A stretch of 64,000 nucleotides of DNA from the NCBI RefSeq assembly GCF_000718515.1, contig NZ_JNZS01000011.1, positions 186,001-250,000 on the forward strand. The letters run 5' to 3'. Source of the DNA: Micromonospora parva. Lineage in GTDB: Bacteria; Actinomycetota; Actinomycetes; Mycobacteriales; Micromonosporaceae. Position numbers and translations under genes: made by a program. Of the stretch, positions 18,714 to 26,792 are shown piece by piece (the stretch's first letter is position 1; each line of letters opens with the position of its first letter). Under the pieces are notes generated by a model. The model was given only the letters and a program-made list of their open reading frames with translations. It ran no database searches and was not told the DNA's origin.

Positions 18714-19317
18714 TCCGGGTGTCGCCGGCGAGCAGACCGGGGCCGGCCCGCAGGAGCAGCACGTCGCGTTCCTGAGCCGAGAGGTCGACCAGCTGCGGAC
18801 GGTTGAGCCGGAACAGGGCCACCGCCCGGCGGACCTGCCGGGCGAGCGCCACGACCTCGGCGGCGGCTCCGCTGAGCGCCAACGCCGGTTGCTGGATGGT
18901 GCGCAGCGCGTCGCAGACGATCAGCAGTCGCAGCGGTGCGTCAGGGGTGGTCGCCGACAACTCCAACCGGGACGGCCACTGCCAACGGATCTGCCCGCTC
19001 ATCAGGCCGTTGAGCCGAGCGGGCGGCCGGGCGCGGTGCGTGCCGTCGGCGACGAGCGACAGCTGCGAGCCGCTGCCCACCCAGCAGATCCGCTGGTCGG
19101 TGACGGTCACCTCGACCGGCTCGGGAAGCTCCCAGCGGCGTCGCATCTCGCTCGGCCCGAGCAGGTAGCCCGCGACCAGCAGCCGATGTCGCCCGAGCAA
19201 TCGTTCACCGGGCCTCGGTCGCAGGTGGTAGCGGCGGTCCAGGGTCGGGCCCACGTCGTCGTCCGGGGCGTCGAACCGGTGGGGACCGATGAAGAACGGG
19301 GACGCATCGGAGTGCAT
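18595..19317 (-). CDS. Hypothetical protein
   Basis: 240 residues. GGAAGG lies 8 nt before ATG 19317, better placed than for GTG 19323. A soluble protein with WELPEPVEVTVTDQRICWVGSG, a beta-rich pattern recalling PH-like or GRAM-like domains, and a C-terminal helical part (AAAEVVALARQVRRAVALFRLNRPQ). No confident family. Lies just upstream, by transcription start, of nothing co-directional; its 3' end overlaps the GlxA-type gene. Confidence 0.65.
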   Translation of the reverse strand: MHSDASPFFIGPHRFDAPDDDVGPTLDRRYHLRPRPGERLLGRHRLLVAGYLLGPSEMRRRWELPEPVEVTVTDQRICWVGSGSQLSLVADGTHRARPPARLNGLMSGQIRWQWPSRLELSATTPDAPLRLLIVCDALRTIQQPALALSGAAAEVVALARQVRRAVALFRLNRPQLVDLSAQERDVLLLRAGPGLLAGDTRITLPGSLPVEFHSRDDYYRSRPEPTSWGGLAGGAASGHR

Positions 19318-19389
19318 CGTCACGACCTTCCGGTCAGCTGGCTGTGAAGAGAAGCCTCGCGGACAACAGCGCCCCTGTCATGACGCCTG

Positions 19390-20103
19390 TTAGGGGGTCG
19401 GCCGGTCGTGCGTCGCCTGTGACCGGTAGATGCCGATCTCCTCCGGGCGGACGAGACCGTCCTCGATCGCACGGGCGAGTAGTGCCGCCTTTGTGGCGGC
19501 TGGCCGCCCCGCCCGGGTGTACTTGATCCGCGCACGGTCGACGTACTGCTTCACTGTGTGCTCGCTGATCTGCATCCGCCGAGCCACCGACGCCTTCGAC
19601 ATCGACTGGAACCAGAGCAGCAGCGCCTCACGCTCCTTGTCGGACAGCATCGGCCGGTCCGGTCGCGGGTCGCCGACCATCGCACCGGCCAGCGCCGGCG
19701 GCACGTACGGGCGGTCGCTCGCGGCGGCCAGCACCGTCTCCACGCAGTGTTCCCGGCCCTCGTGCTTGGCCAGGAACGCCACCGCCCCGGCGTCCAGTGC
19801 GGCCAGCATCGTCTGCGGGTCGGTGTGCTCCGAATAGACCACCACCCGCCGCCCGGCGGCGCTCAGCTCGGCCAACTTGTCCAACGCCATCCGCCCGTGC
19901 AACCGCAGGTCGAGCAGGACGACGGCGGCGTCCGGGGCGGACCGCAGCACCTCGTCCGGGTCGTCGCCGGTGGCGAGCACCGTGAGGCGCGGCTCGGTGG
20001 CGAGCCAGGCGCGGACTCCCTCGACCACCACCGGGTGGTCGTCGACGATCGCCACCCCGACCGGCTGATCGCCGCTCACCGCCGCCATCGGGTCTGCGCC
20101 CAT
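19390..20103 (-). CDS. LuxR-family response regulator
   Basis: 237 residues. Receiver domain 10-125: acidic pair in VAIVDDHPVVVEG, phospho-acceptor in VVLLDLRL, Lys in AFLAKHE. HTH about 150-215: LSDKEREALLLWFQSMSKASVARRMQISEHTVKQYVDRARIKYTRAGR. It overlaps the upstream kinase-like gene by 28 bp, and that gene overlaps a true histidine kinase gene, so the three form one operon running leftward from 22452. Confidence 0.93.
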   Translation of the reverse strand: MGADPMAAVSGDQPVGVAIVDDHPVVVEGVRAWLATEPRLTVLATGDDPDEVLRSAPDAAVVLLDLRLHGRMALDKLAELSAAGRRVVVYSEHTDPQTMLAALDAGAVAFLAKHEGREHCVETVLAAASDRPYVPPALAGAMVGDPRPDRPMLSDKEREALLLWFQSMSKASVARRMQISEHTVKQYVDRARIKYTRAGRPAATKAALLARAIEDGLVRPEEIGIYRSQATHDRPTP

Positions 20104-21284
20104 CTGATGTTCCCGTCCCGTTCGTAGAGGTACTGCACCGGCCCGTCGTCACGCTCCCCGGGCGGTGGGCCGGTCGCCTCCGGGCCTTCCCGGTCCGGCG
20201 TGACCAGGCTGACCACCACCTCGTCCGGGCCGGAGACCACTGTCAGCCGCGCCCATCCCCGGGCGTCGGCGAGGGTGCCGGTGAGCGGGTCGGCCAGCCG
20301 GCGGCGGATCTCCACCGGCAGCGGCGGCGGGGTGCCGATGGTGACCAGGTCGATCGGCAGGCCGCTGCGTTCCGCCAGGTCGGCGGCGGCGCGCAACTCG
20401 TGCAGCAACGGGTCGGGCACATCGTCGGACTCGGCGATCAGCCGGCGTAGCCGTGCGGCGGCCAACATGCACCGGCGCTGCACCTCCGGGTCGCCCGGGT
20501 CGGCCTGCCCGGCGGCGAGGTCACCGAGGACCCGCCCGGCCGCCGAGCTGACCAGGGTGAGCCGGTCGCGGCGTTCCTGGCGGCCACGCTCGGCGGCATC
20601 CCGCTCGGCGGCCATCGCGTGACCGGCGGCCGAGACGCCGGCCCGCTCCCGAGCCAGGCCGACGATGACGGCGCTGCCCACGAAGACCGCCACCGGCAGC
20701 GAGAACGTGCCGTAGACGTACATCACGTAGCGGGCCACGTCGGCCGGGTCGGCGCCGTGCCCCAGCACGGCCACCAGGGCGATCAGGGCGTGCGTGCTCA
20801 GCAGCGCGATCAGCCCCACCACGCGCTGGCCCCACACCGCCAGCACGAAGAACCAGCCGAGCGTGCCCCACACCCAGTTGGCGGCCGTGAACAACTGCCG
20901 ATCCCCGGCCGCGGCGAAGACGGCCGCGTCGACGACCAGCAGCAACACGGCCAGCGGCCACGGCGGCAGCGGCGAGCCCAGCAGCAGCCGTACCCCGGCG
21001 ACCGCGCCGGTCACGGCGACCAGTATCCAGGCGCCGAGCACCACTGCTGGCGCGGCGAACTCCGCGCGGGCGGCCAGCACCGCCGGCAGCGCGATCGCGA
21101 CGTGCCAGGCCAGTGCGATGACGACGGCGGCGATCCGGGCGCCCCGGTCGGAGGCGTGCGCGACGGCGGCCGGCGCGGCGAGCGCCTCGGGGGAGACCGG
21201 CTCCCGGGGCGTCGGAACGCCGGCCCAGATCGGTGCCTCGGGAGCGTCGGTGAGGTGCGCAGGGGCGTTCAGGTCAGCCGACAC
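20076..21284 (-). CDS. Degenerate sensor kinase (pseudokinase)
   Basis: 402 residues with five to six transmembrane helices in the N-terminal half (about 45-215), then a helical region and a C-terminal part that aligns by layout with a dimerisation-plus-HATPase module. The histidine box is missing (RQERRDRLTLVSSAAGRVLGDL), and no asparagine N-box or DxGxG motif is seen; the end reads VVSGPDEVVVSLVTPD where VxDDGxG is expected. It probably does not bind ATP normally and may modulate its neighbour kinase. Confidence 0.78.
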   Translation of the reverse strand: MSADLNAPAHLTDAPEAPIWAGVPTPREPVSPEALAAPAAVAHASDRGARIAAVVIALAWHVAIALPAVLAARAEFAAPAVVLGAWILVAVTGAVAGVRLLLGSPLPPWPLAVLLLVVDAAVFAAAGDRQLFTAANWVWGTLGWFFVLAVWGQRVVGLIALLSTHALIALVAVLGHGADPADVARYVMYVYGTFSLPVAVFVGSAVIVGLARERAGVSAAGHAMAAERDAAERGRQERRDRLTLVSSAAGRVLGDLAAGQADPGDPEVQRRCMLAAARLRRLIAESDDVPDPLLHELRAAADLAERSGLPIDLVTIGTPPPLPVEIRRRLADPLTGTLADARGWARLTVVSGPDEVVVSLVTPDREGPEATGPPPGERDDGPVQYLYERDGNIRWAQTRWRR

Positions 21285-22452
21285 CGGGCCACTCCAGTCG
21301 AATCAGGGTGCCCATCCCGACCGCCGAGTGCACCTCGGCACGCCCACCGACGGTGGCCATCCGGCCGCGGATGGACTCGCGCAGCCCGTACCGGTGCGGT
21401 GGGACGGTGGCCAGGTCGAAGCCGGGACCGTCGTCGGCGACCTCGACCACGACGCCGATCGCGTCGCGGACCAGACGCAGCGTGGCCTCGGCGCCGGGGG
21501 CGTGGCGGACCACGTTGGACAGCGCCGCGTAGGCGCTCTCGCTGATCGCGTCGGCCACCCCGACCGGGACGGCGCAGGACGTCAGGTCCAGCCGTACCGC
21601 GAGCTCGGGCAGCCGTTCGACCACCGACCGCAGCCGTCCGTCGAGCGGGACCGGGCCGTCGCCGGCCACCGGGCCGACGTCGCTGAGCGAGACGAGGGTA
21701 CGCAGGTCGGCCGCGCACCGGTCCCGGAAGACGGTCGAGGGACCGGCCACCGCGCCCAGCCCCACCATGGTCAACGTTCCCAGCACGGTGTCGTGCAGGT
21801 CGCGGTTCTGCTGGCGTTCGGCCTCGCGGGCGGCGCGGGCGACCAACGCCTCCCGGGTCAGCCGCTGGTGTTCGGCGAAGGCGCGGTCCGCCCGGCCGAT
21901 GCGTCGCCGCATGACCCCCGCCATCATCGCCGTGCAGGCGGTCTGCGCCAGCAGCGTGGCCGCGTGCGCCCGCGCCTCGGTGGGGTTGCCGGCCGCCTGC
22001 GCGCCGGTCACGTAGGTGACGATCACGAGCAGCCCGGCGGGGATCGACCAGCGCGCCAGGGCGGTGGCCTGTGTGTTGATCACCGTGGTGCTGGCCAGCA
22101 CGGCGATCCAACTGCCCTCGCCGGGCAACACCTCGGGTGCCACCAGCACAGGCATGAGGAGGCAGGCCGACGCGGTGACCGCGACGTCACCGGCGACGAG
22201 AGCGGGACCGATGCCGTGGCGCAACGCGCGGTGGGCGTACCAGAGGGACCAGCCGGTCAGCACGCCGACAGCGGGCAGCAGCACCGCCTGCTCGACCGGC
22301 GGGGTCTGCACGGACACGGCCACCGCAGCGCCGAACAGCCCGCAGGTCAGCCGCAGCAACGCCGGCAACGTGGTGAAGATGAGGCCCAGGGCCCCGCCGG
22401 CCGGATTGTCCAACGTGGGCGGCGGCACGGCTGGAGTGGCAACGGCCGGCAT
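21274..22452 (-). CDS. Sensor histidine kinase (HisKA_3 type)
   Basis: 392 residues. Hydrophobic N-terminal half with about five helices; phospho-accepting His in QQNRDLHDTVLGTLTMVGLG; HATPase with N-box SESAYAALSNVVRHA, G1 VEVADDGPGFD and G2 YGLRESIRGRMATVGG. I start at ATG 22452, preceded by GGAAGG at 10 nt; ATG 22509 is an alternative. Overlaps the pseudokinase gene by 11 bp. This is the likely phosphodonor for the LuxR-type regulator two genes on. Confidence 0.92.
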   Translation of the reverse strand: MPAVATPAVPPPTLDNPAGGALGLIFTTLPALLRLTCGLFGAAVAVSVQTPPVEQAVLLPAVGVLTGWSLWYAHRALRHGIGPALVAGDVAVTASACLLMPVLVAPEVLPGEGSWIAVLASTTVINTQATALARWSIPAGLLVIVTYVTGAQAAGNPTEARAHAATLLAQTACTAMMAGVMRRRIGRADRAFAEHQRLTREALVARAAREAERQQNRDLHDTVLGTLTMVGLGAVAGPSTVFRDRCAADLRTLVSLSDVGPVAGDGPVPLDGRLRSVVERLPELAVRLDLTSCAVPVGVADAISESAYAALSNVVRHAPGAEATLRLVRDAIGVVVEVADDGPGFDLATVPPHRYGLRESIRGRMATVGGRAEVHSAVGMGTLIRLEWPGVG

Positions 22453-22678
22453 CGGGAAGTGCCCTTCCGACAACGACCCGGTCCGGGTCCACACGAAGCA
22501 GATAGACATTGGACAATAGCATGTCGGCTGACATCTGATGACCCCTAGTGCACGGAGTGTCGCTAATGTGTCACTCTGTGCCCGCGCGGCTGGGGGTGGT
22601 CGCACGGGTGCCGCGACCGATCGGAACCGAGCACACCTGCCGTCCGTCTCATCCTCGGGTGAAAGGATGGTGAGCTGG

Positions 22679-23677
22679 ATGCGCTCGTCCCGGACGGTAC
22701 TGGCGGTGGCACTGCTCGGCATGGCACTGAGCGGCTGCGGTGGCACGGAGAACGGGCCGGGCGAGGCTGCCGAGCCCGCCCCGGCCCAGATCGTCGACAA
22801 GTGGACCTCCTGCGCCAAGGATGCCCCCCGAGCCGGCGAGACAATCACGTTGCCGGGCACGCAGACGTCGCCACCAGCCTCCAAACAACCGACGACCGGT
22901 CGGATCGACCCCACGTTCACCCCGGTAGCGGCCGTGATCTGCGGGCGGGAGACCCGGCCGGGCCGCCGGGGCGGCCAGCAGCACTTGGCCACCGAGCGGC
23001 GCGCCGAGGAGATTGCACCACTGCTCGCCGCGCTGCGCCTGCCCAGCGAGCCGACCGGCGGGAAGGTCGCCTGCACCCTCGACATGGTCGTCCCGCCGTG
23101 GCTGGCCCTGCTGGACGACCGGGGGCGTTGGCTGCGCCCCCAGATCCCGACCGACGCCTGCGGCAAGCCGCGCCGCGAGGTCATCGCGGCCCTGGCCGGG
23201 CCGCAGTGGAGCACTGTGGACACCCGTACCATCGGGCAGGTCGAATCCGCGGCGGCCGAGGCCGCCGGATGCGCCCAGCAGTGGACGGACATGGTGTGGG
23301 TGGAAACCAGGAGCCGTCGCCCCGGGCCGGCCGGGCCGGTCGCCCGACCGGCCGCCGGGCCGCTGCGCCTCTGCGTCTACCAGGTGCCCGAGTCGCTCCA
23401 GGAGGGCGAAAAGCCGGCCGGCGATTTCGTGTACGGAGGGCCACTGCCAACCGAGCGCCAGGCGGGTGTGCTCCGGGCGCTGAACAACCGCCGGGCGGTG
23501 GTCGACTGTGCCACCCCGGCGACCCGCTTCGCGGTGCTGCGACCGCTCGACGGGGAACGCCCCGACTGGTACGTGGAACTCGACGGCTGCCGACGGTTCC
23601 TCGTCACGCCACCGATCGGTGCAGCCCAGCTCGGCCAGGGCGACGACACGCTGGTCAACCTGCTGGGGCCGATCTGA
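22679..23677 (+). CDS. Secreted lipoprotein, function unknown
   Basis: 332 residues. The N-terminus is a lipoprotein signal: MRSSRTVLAVALLGMALSGCGG, with the lipobox LSGC. The mature part is soluble, with several cysteines (TSCAK, VICGRE, GKVACTL, TDACGK, AAGCAQQ, LRLCVYQ, VVDCATP, ELDGCRRF) that may form disulfides. Upstream ATG 22667 and GTG 22670 are possible starts. No family recognised. Divergent from the histidine kinase operon, so it could be its target; inference only. Confidence 0.75.
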   Translation: MRSSRTVLAVALLGMALSGCGGTENGPGEAAEPAPAQIVDKWTSCAKDAPRAGETITLPGTQTSPPASKQPTTGRIDPTFTPVAAVICGRETRPGRRGGQQHLATERRAEEIAPLLAALRLPSEPTGGKVACTLDMVVPPWLALLDDRGRWLRPQIPTDACGKPRREVIAALAGPQWSTVDTRTIGQVESAAAEAAGCAQQWTDMVWVETRSRRPGPAGPVARPAAGPLRLCVYQVPESLQEGEKPAGDFVYGGPLPTERQAGVLRALNNRRAVVDCATPATRFAVLRPLDGERPDWYVELDGCRRFLVTPPIGAAQLGQGDDTLVNLLGPI

Positions 23678-23690
23678 TCCGGCCGCCCGG

Positions 23691-24731
23691 TCACCAGGTA
23701 TCCGGGCGGTCGGGGTCGGCGGCCGGCCGGTACCCGCCGAGGATCGTCAAGCCCTCCGCCTCGGTGTAGCCGTCCCCCCACCCCTTGCGGAACGCCTCCA
23801 CGACGAACGGCTCGACGGTCATCTCCAACACGTCACTGCCCTGCCGGCGGGCCCGGTAGGGGCCGGCGGTGAGATCCCCGGCCCGGGCCCCGCCGGCCGG
23901 GGCGGGTTGCGCCCGAACGGTCAGCCAGCGACCGGATGCGTCACCGACCACGAGAGCGCCCTCGACGAACGTCCCCCGCGCCGAGCGGCCGAACGTGACC
24001 GAGCATTCGAGCAGCCGTCCGCCGGGTGGCACCGACTCCAGGCGGAACGGCACCACACAACGGTGCGCGCCATCGAACCGGACCCGGCCCGCCGTGCCCG
24101 TCGCCTCGTCCCGGGTGGTCGCGTACGTGTCCAGTTGGGCCCAGAGCCCGTCGACGGGTTCCCAGCGAACGAACCACAACTGCCGGTCACCGGACGGGTC
24201 GAACCAGGCGACACCCGGGCGGTCACCGACTCGTACATCGGAGCGTGGCTGCGGTCGTCCCGCCGACGACAACGTCTGCTGAAGCTCGTCCAGCGACACT
24301 TCGGTGCGGGCCAACACGAACCGGGCCTGCCCACTGCGGCCCCGGAACTCGACGCTCTCGATGCCGCGCCCGGCACGCCACGTCGCGTACTCCGCACCGC
24401 TCACCAGGGCGCCGGGCGAGAAGTGCACGGTCGCGGGATCGGCACCCACCTCCTCCGGCCGTACGGTCGCAGCGCCTCGTGCCTCCGGCAACATCAGTGC
24501 CGAGGCCGGCGCGATCGGGTCGTCGGTGGTCCGGCCGCCCGGGAGCACCAGAACCACCGAGGTGAGAGCAGCGCACGCCGCCGCCACGCCGCCGGCGATC
24601 AGTGCCCGTCGCCGCAGCCTCAACCGCCGGCCGCGAATCCGGGCGTGCTGCACGAATGGTGTCGGGTCGACATCGCCACCGGCACGATGCTTCAGCGTGC
24701 TGGCGAGCTGCTCATCAAGGTCGCTGAACAT
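23691..24731 (-). CDS. Membrane-anchored partner of SigE-family sigma factor
   Basis: 346 residues. Residues 1-35 are cytoplasmic and basic (MFSDLDEQLASTLKHRAGG, RGRRLRLRRR), followed by one helix (about 42-62) and a large extracytoplasmic domain with no known motif. This architecture, and the 1-bp overlap with the upstream sigma factor gene, suggest an anti-sigma or signal-sensing partner. I see no zinc-binding HxxxCxxC motif of classical ZAS anti-sigma factors. Confidence 0.75.
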   Translation of the reverse strand: MFSDLDEQLASTLKHRAGGDVDPTPFVQHARIRGRRLRLRRRALIAGGVAAACAALTSVVLVLPGGRTTDDPIAPASALMLPEARGAATVRPEEVGADPATVHFSPGALVSGAEYATWRAGRGIESVEFRGRSGQARFVLARTEVSLDELQQTLSSAGRPQPRSDVRVGDRPGVAWFDPSGDRQLWFVRWEPVDGLWAQLDTYATTRDEATGTAGRVRFDGAHRCVVPFRLESVPPGGRLLECSVTFGRSARGTFVEGALVVGDASGRWLTVRAQPAPAGGARAGDLTAGPYRARRQGSDVLEMTVEPFVVEAFRKGWGDGYTEAEGLTILGGYRPAADPDRPDTW

Positions 24732-25228
24732 CAGAACTCTCCTGCCCGTGCGGGGGATGCCGCAGCCTGTCGTTGACGCAGCGCCGTCAGCGCCCGCTTC
24801 GCGTGGGTGCGTACCGTCCCGGTCGAACAGTCGAGGATCTCCGCGATCGACGCGTCGTCAAGATCCTCGTAGTAGCGCAGGACGATCACCGTGCGCTGAC
24901 GCGCCGGCAGCGCACAGACCAACCGCCACAGCGCGTCGCGCTCAGCGACCCCGGCCGCCTCGTCCACGTCACCGGCCTGATCGAGTACGGCGGCGACGGT
25001 GACCTCCCGGCTGCTCCGCCGACGCCACCAGGATCTGTGGGCGTTGACCAGCATCCGGCGGACGTAGGCGTCAGGACGATCCGTCCGGGCGATCCGCCCC
25101 CACCTCGCGTACGCCTGGGCCAGGACCTCCTGCACCAGGTCCTCGGCCCGGTGCTCGTCACCGGTCAGCAACCGGGCGAGCCGCACCAGGGCCGACGTGC
25201 GGGCGAACGCGTACTCCTCGAACGTCAC
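24731..25228 (-). CDS. SigE-family ECF RNA polymerase sigma factor
   Basis: 165 residues. Region 2: FARTSALVRLARLLTGDEHRAEDLVQEVLAQAYARW, then the PDAYVRRMLVNAHRSWWRRR stretch. Region 4: LPARQRTVIVLRYYEDLDDASIAEILDCSTGTVRTHAKRALTALR. This matches the actinobacterial SigE family (SCO-type short ECF). Start is GTG at 25228. The downstream overlapping membrane gene probably controls it. Confidence 0.93.
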   Translation of the reverse strand: MTFEEYAFARTSALVRLARLLTGDEHRAEDLVQEVLAQAYARWGRIARTDRPDAYVRRMLVNAHRSWWRRRSSREVTVAAVLDQAGDVDEAAGVAERDALWRLVCALPARQRTVIVLRYYEDLDDASIAEILDCSTGTVRTHAKRALTALRQRQAAASPARAGEF

Positions 25229-25628
25229 GCCCTATTAACGCCGTGGACCGGTCAACCCGTAGACACCTGCCGGGCACCGAACCTGAGGTGCGGCGGCGGT
25301 CGGCTCAGGGCGGGGATCCTCCCGTCGGTACCGCTTGCCCACCGCGCTTCCCGTATACGTCGTCCTATCTCCGTCCTCGGAGAAAATCTATGCTCGAAAC
25401 GCTAGACATCCTTGCCGGTCCCGACTAACGTTCCTGAGGTCGAAGACGGAGTAAGCAAAGACGCTGACGTTGCCGCCCCCCACGAGGGCGAAGGAGTCGG
25501 GACAGGGAACGTGCAAGTCCTGCTCAGCTCGGCGGCAGACATTTGCCGTAGTTCGGTAGTACGTGTGTGACAGCGGGTGAGGCCGACGCTTGTTCAGGGC
25601 TTCACCCGAGGCAAGGAGAGTTCGTCGT
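25229..25628. other. 400-bp gap upstream of the odd left-flank region
   Basis: No gene I can support. It contains the promoter region of the sigma factor gene at its left end. From about 25,390 the base composition becomes less GC-rich than the core, which continues to the att site. A minus-strand frame at 25388-25900 lacks codon bias and is not called. Confidence 0.4.
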
Positions 25629-25895
25629 ATGTGTCGGGGCCATGAAGTCGCGTGGGGCTCGGGCACTGACGAGACAGCACGGAGTAAGGCAGAGGAATCA
25701 GAGGCAAGGGAGGGCATTACACCGTTGGATCGCCCGCTACCAGTTGCATCTGTGGGCTGGGCGCGGACACCGCAGTTTCCCTCGAACGAGAGGTGGTCTC
25801 CGGTCACGCTTATGCGATCCTCGCACCCGAAGCCGTCCCTGACGGCCGGTGCGGACAAGACAAGCCGACGTTCTGTCGGTAGATGGTGTTCCTGA
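25629..25895 (+). CDS. Possible small protein, 88 aa, upstream of the MerR-like gene
   Basis: Open frame from ATG 25629, which has AAGGAGAG 8 nt upstream, one of the best ribosome sites in the window. It starts MCRGHEVAWGSGTDE and ends KTSRRSVGRWCS. Codon use lacks the strong G/C third-position bias of the core, so it is either foreign or not coding. A perfect 13-bp hairpin follows 13 nt after the stop, then the MerR-like gene. I recognise no family. Confidence 0.35.
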   Translation: MCRGHEVAWGSGTDETARSKAEESEAREGITPLDRPLPVASVGWARTPQFPSNERWSPVTLMRSSHPKPSLTAGADKTSRRSVGRWCS

Positions 25896-25907
25896 CCCAC
25901 AACCCTT

Positions 25908-25937
25908 GGGCCCCGGTGCTTCCGAGCACCGGGGCCC
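25908..25937 (+). terminator. Perfect 13-bp hairpin before the MerR-like gene
   Basis: Arms 25908-25920 and 25925-25937 with a TCCG tetraloop. It ends 16 nt before the ATG of the MerR-like gene and covers none of its ribosome site, so it is either the terminator of the 88-aa frame or an attenuator. Confidence 0.6.
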
Positions 25938-25953
25938 TCGTGATGGAGGTTTC

Positions 25954-26256
25954 ATGGCTCAACCCGACGACATGCTCGACGATGAGGACTACCCCGCCTA
26001 CACGATGGGCCGTGCCGCCGAGATCATCGGCTGCTCGCAGGACTTCCTACGCCGACTGGGCGACGCGAAACTGATCGACCCGCAGCGCTCCGGTGGCGGG
26101 CATCGCCGCTACTCTCGCTACCAAATACGCCTCGCCGCGCGCGCCCGCGAGATGTGCGACCAGGGCACCGACATCGCCTCGGCCTGTCGGATCATTATTC
26201 TTGAGGACCAACTCGAAGAGGCCCTTCGACGCAACGAGCGCCACCAGCAGGGCTGA
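25954..26256 (+). CDS. Short MerR-family HTH regulator
   Basis: 100 residues. ATG 25954 has GGAGGT 4 nt upstream. MerR-type winged HTH: YTMGRAAEIIGCSQDFLRRLGDAKLIDPQRSGGGHRRYSRYQIR, then a short helix (ARAREMCDQGTDIASACRIIILEDQLEEALRR). There is no effector-binding C-terminal domain. It lies 137 bp left of the left att site, outside the element, but in the same odd-composition region. Confidence 0.85.
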   Translation: MAQPDDMLDDEDYPAYTMGRAAEIIGCSQDFLRRLGDAKLIDPQRSGGGHRRYSRYQIRLAARAREMCDQGTDIASACRIIILEDQLEEALRRNERHQQG

Positions 26257-26303
26257 GCACACCCGTCCGTGCTGGCCTGCCGCAAGGTGAAGCCGAACGC
26301 CAT

Positions 26304-26332
26304 ACGGTCCCTCCCCTCAGGGCAGGGACCGT
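26304..26332 (+). terminator. Hairpin after the MerR-like gene
   Basis: A 9-bp stem ACGGTCCCT/AGGGACCGT (26304-26312 and 26324-26332) with an 11-nt loop, 47 bp after the stop. Confidence 0.55.
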
Positions 26333-26392
26333 CTGTCGTCTGTAGAAGGGCTTCGTTGGGGAGCGGAAGCCCCTTGACCTGCGGTGAGGTAG

Positions 26393-26436
26393 GTGCGCCC
26401 GGCAGGATTCGAACCTGCGGCCTTGGGATTAGAAGT
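26393..26436 (-). repeat. Left attachment site of the AICE
   Basis: A 44-bp exact copy of the 3' half of tRNA-Arg(TCT), from the anticodon region to the 3' end plus 1-2 bases. The matching copy is at 43511-43554 within the intact tRNA gene. The two copies are 17,118 bp apart and bound the element. The remnant here lacks the 5' half of the tRNA. Confidence 0.93.
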
Positions 26437-26792
26437 GGCTTGGGGTGCGAGGACTAAGCCTTCATCAGGCCGCTCTGCCCTCATGTTGGGCAACTGTGGG
26501 CGCTCCAGTTGCTCCAGTGCGCCTCATTTCGCACCACGCGACGCACCATGGCCGGGTAGTGGTTCCAGCTCGAACACCGCACCCTCCTCTTGTTCATCGA
26601 CTCTCGCGTGCCGGGCGCAGCAGCTAAAAGCGTAGAAACAGTGCATCTTTAATTAATCTCGCTAATCGGCCGTCAATGGCTACGCTCCGCCCTTACGACA
26701 TGCCTCTCCGTGAATGTCAACTGGTTACATTGTGAGCTTGCTTAGATACCTTGAGTAGCCACAGGTTAACCAGCAATCCTTCGGGGGTCGCT
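26437..26792. other. Gene-free left end of the element
   Basis: 356 bp with no supported gene. AT-rich for this genome near 26,640-26,760 (TTTAATTAATCTCGCTAATC), probably carrying the promoter of the beta-family gene. An in-frame TTG at 26751 exists but is not a likely start. Confidence 0.4.

Noticed and set aside
20794..22548. 584-aa plus-strand frame opposite the sensor kinases
   Set aside because: Antisense shadow; the minus strand holds H-box and HATPase motifs.
25388..25900. 170-aa minus-strand frame in the left flank
   Set aside because: No codon bias, no ribosome site, no family pattern; the plus strand has a better supported frame.
26393..26436. Second tRNA-Arg gene at the left att site
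   Set aside because: Only the 3' half is present; the 5' half and acceptor 5' strand are missing, so it is an att remnant.
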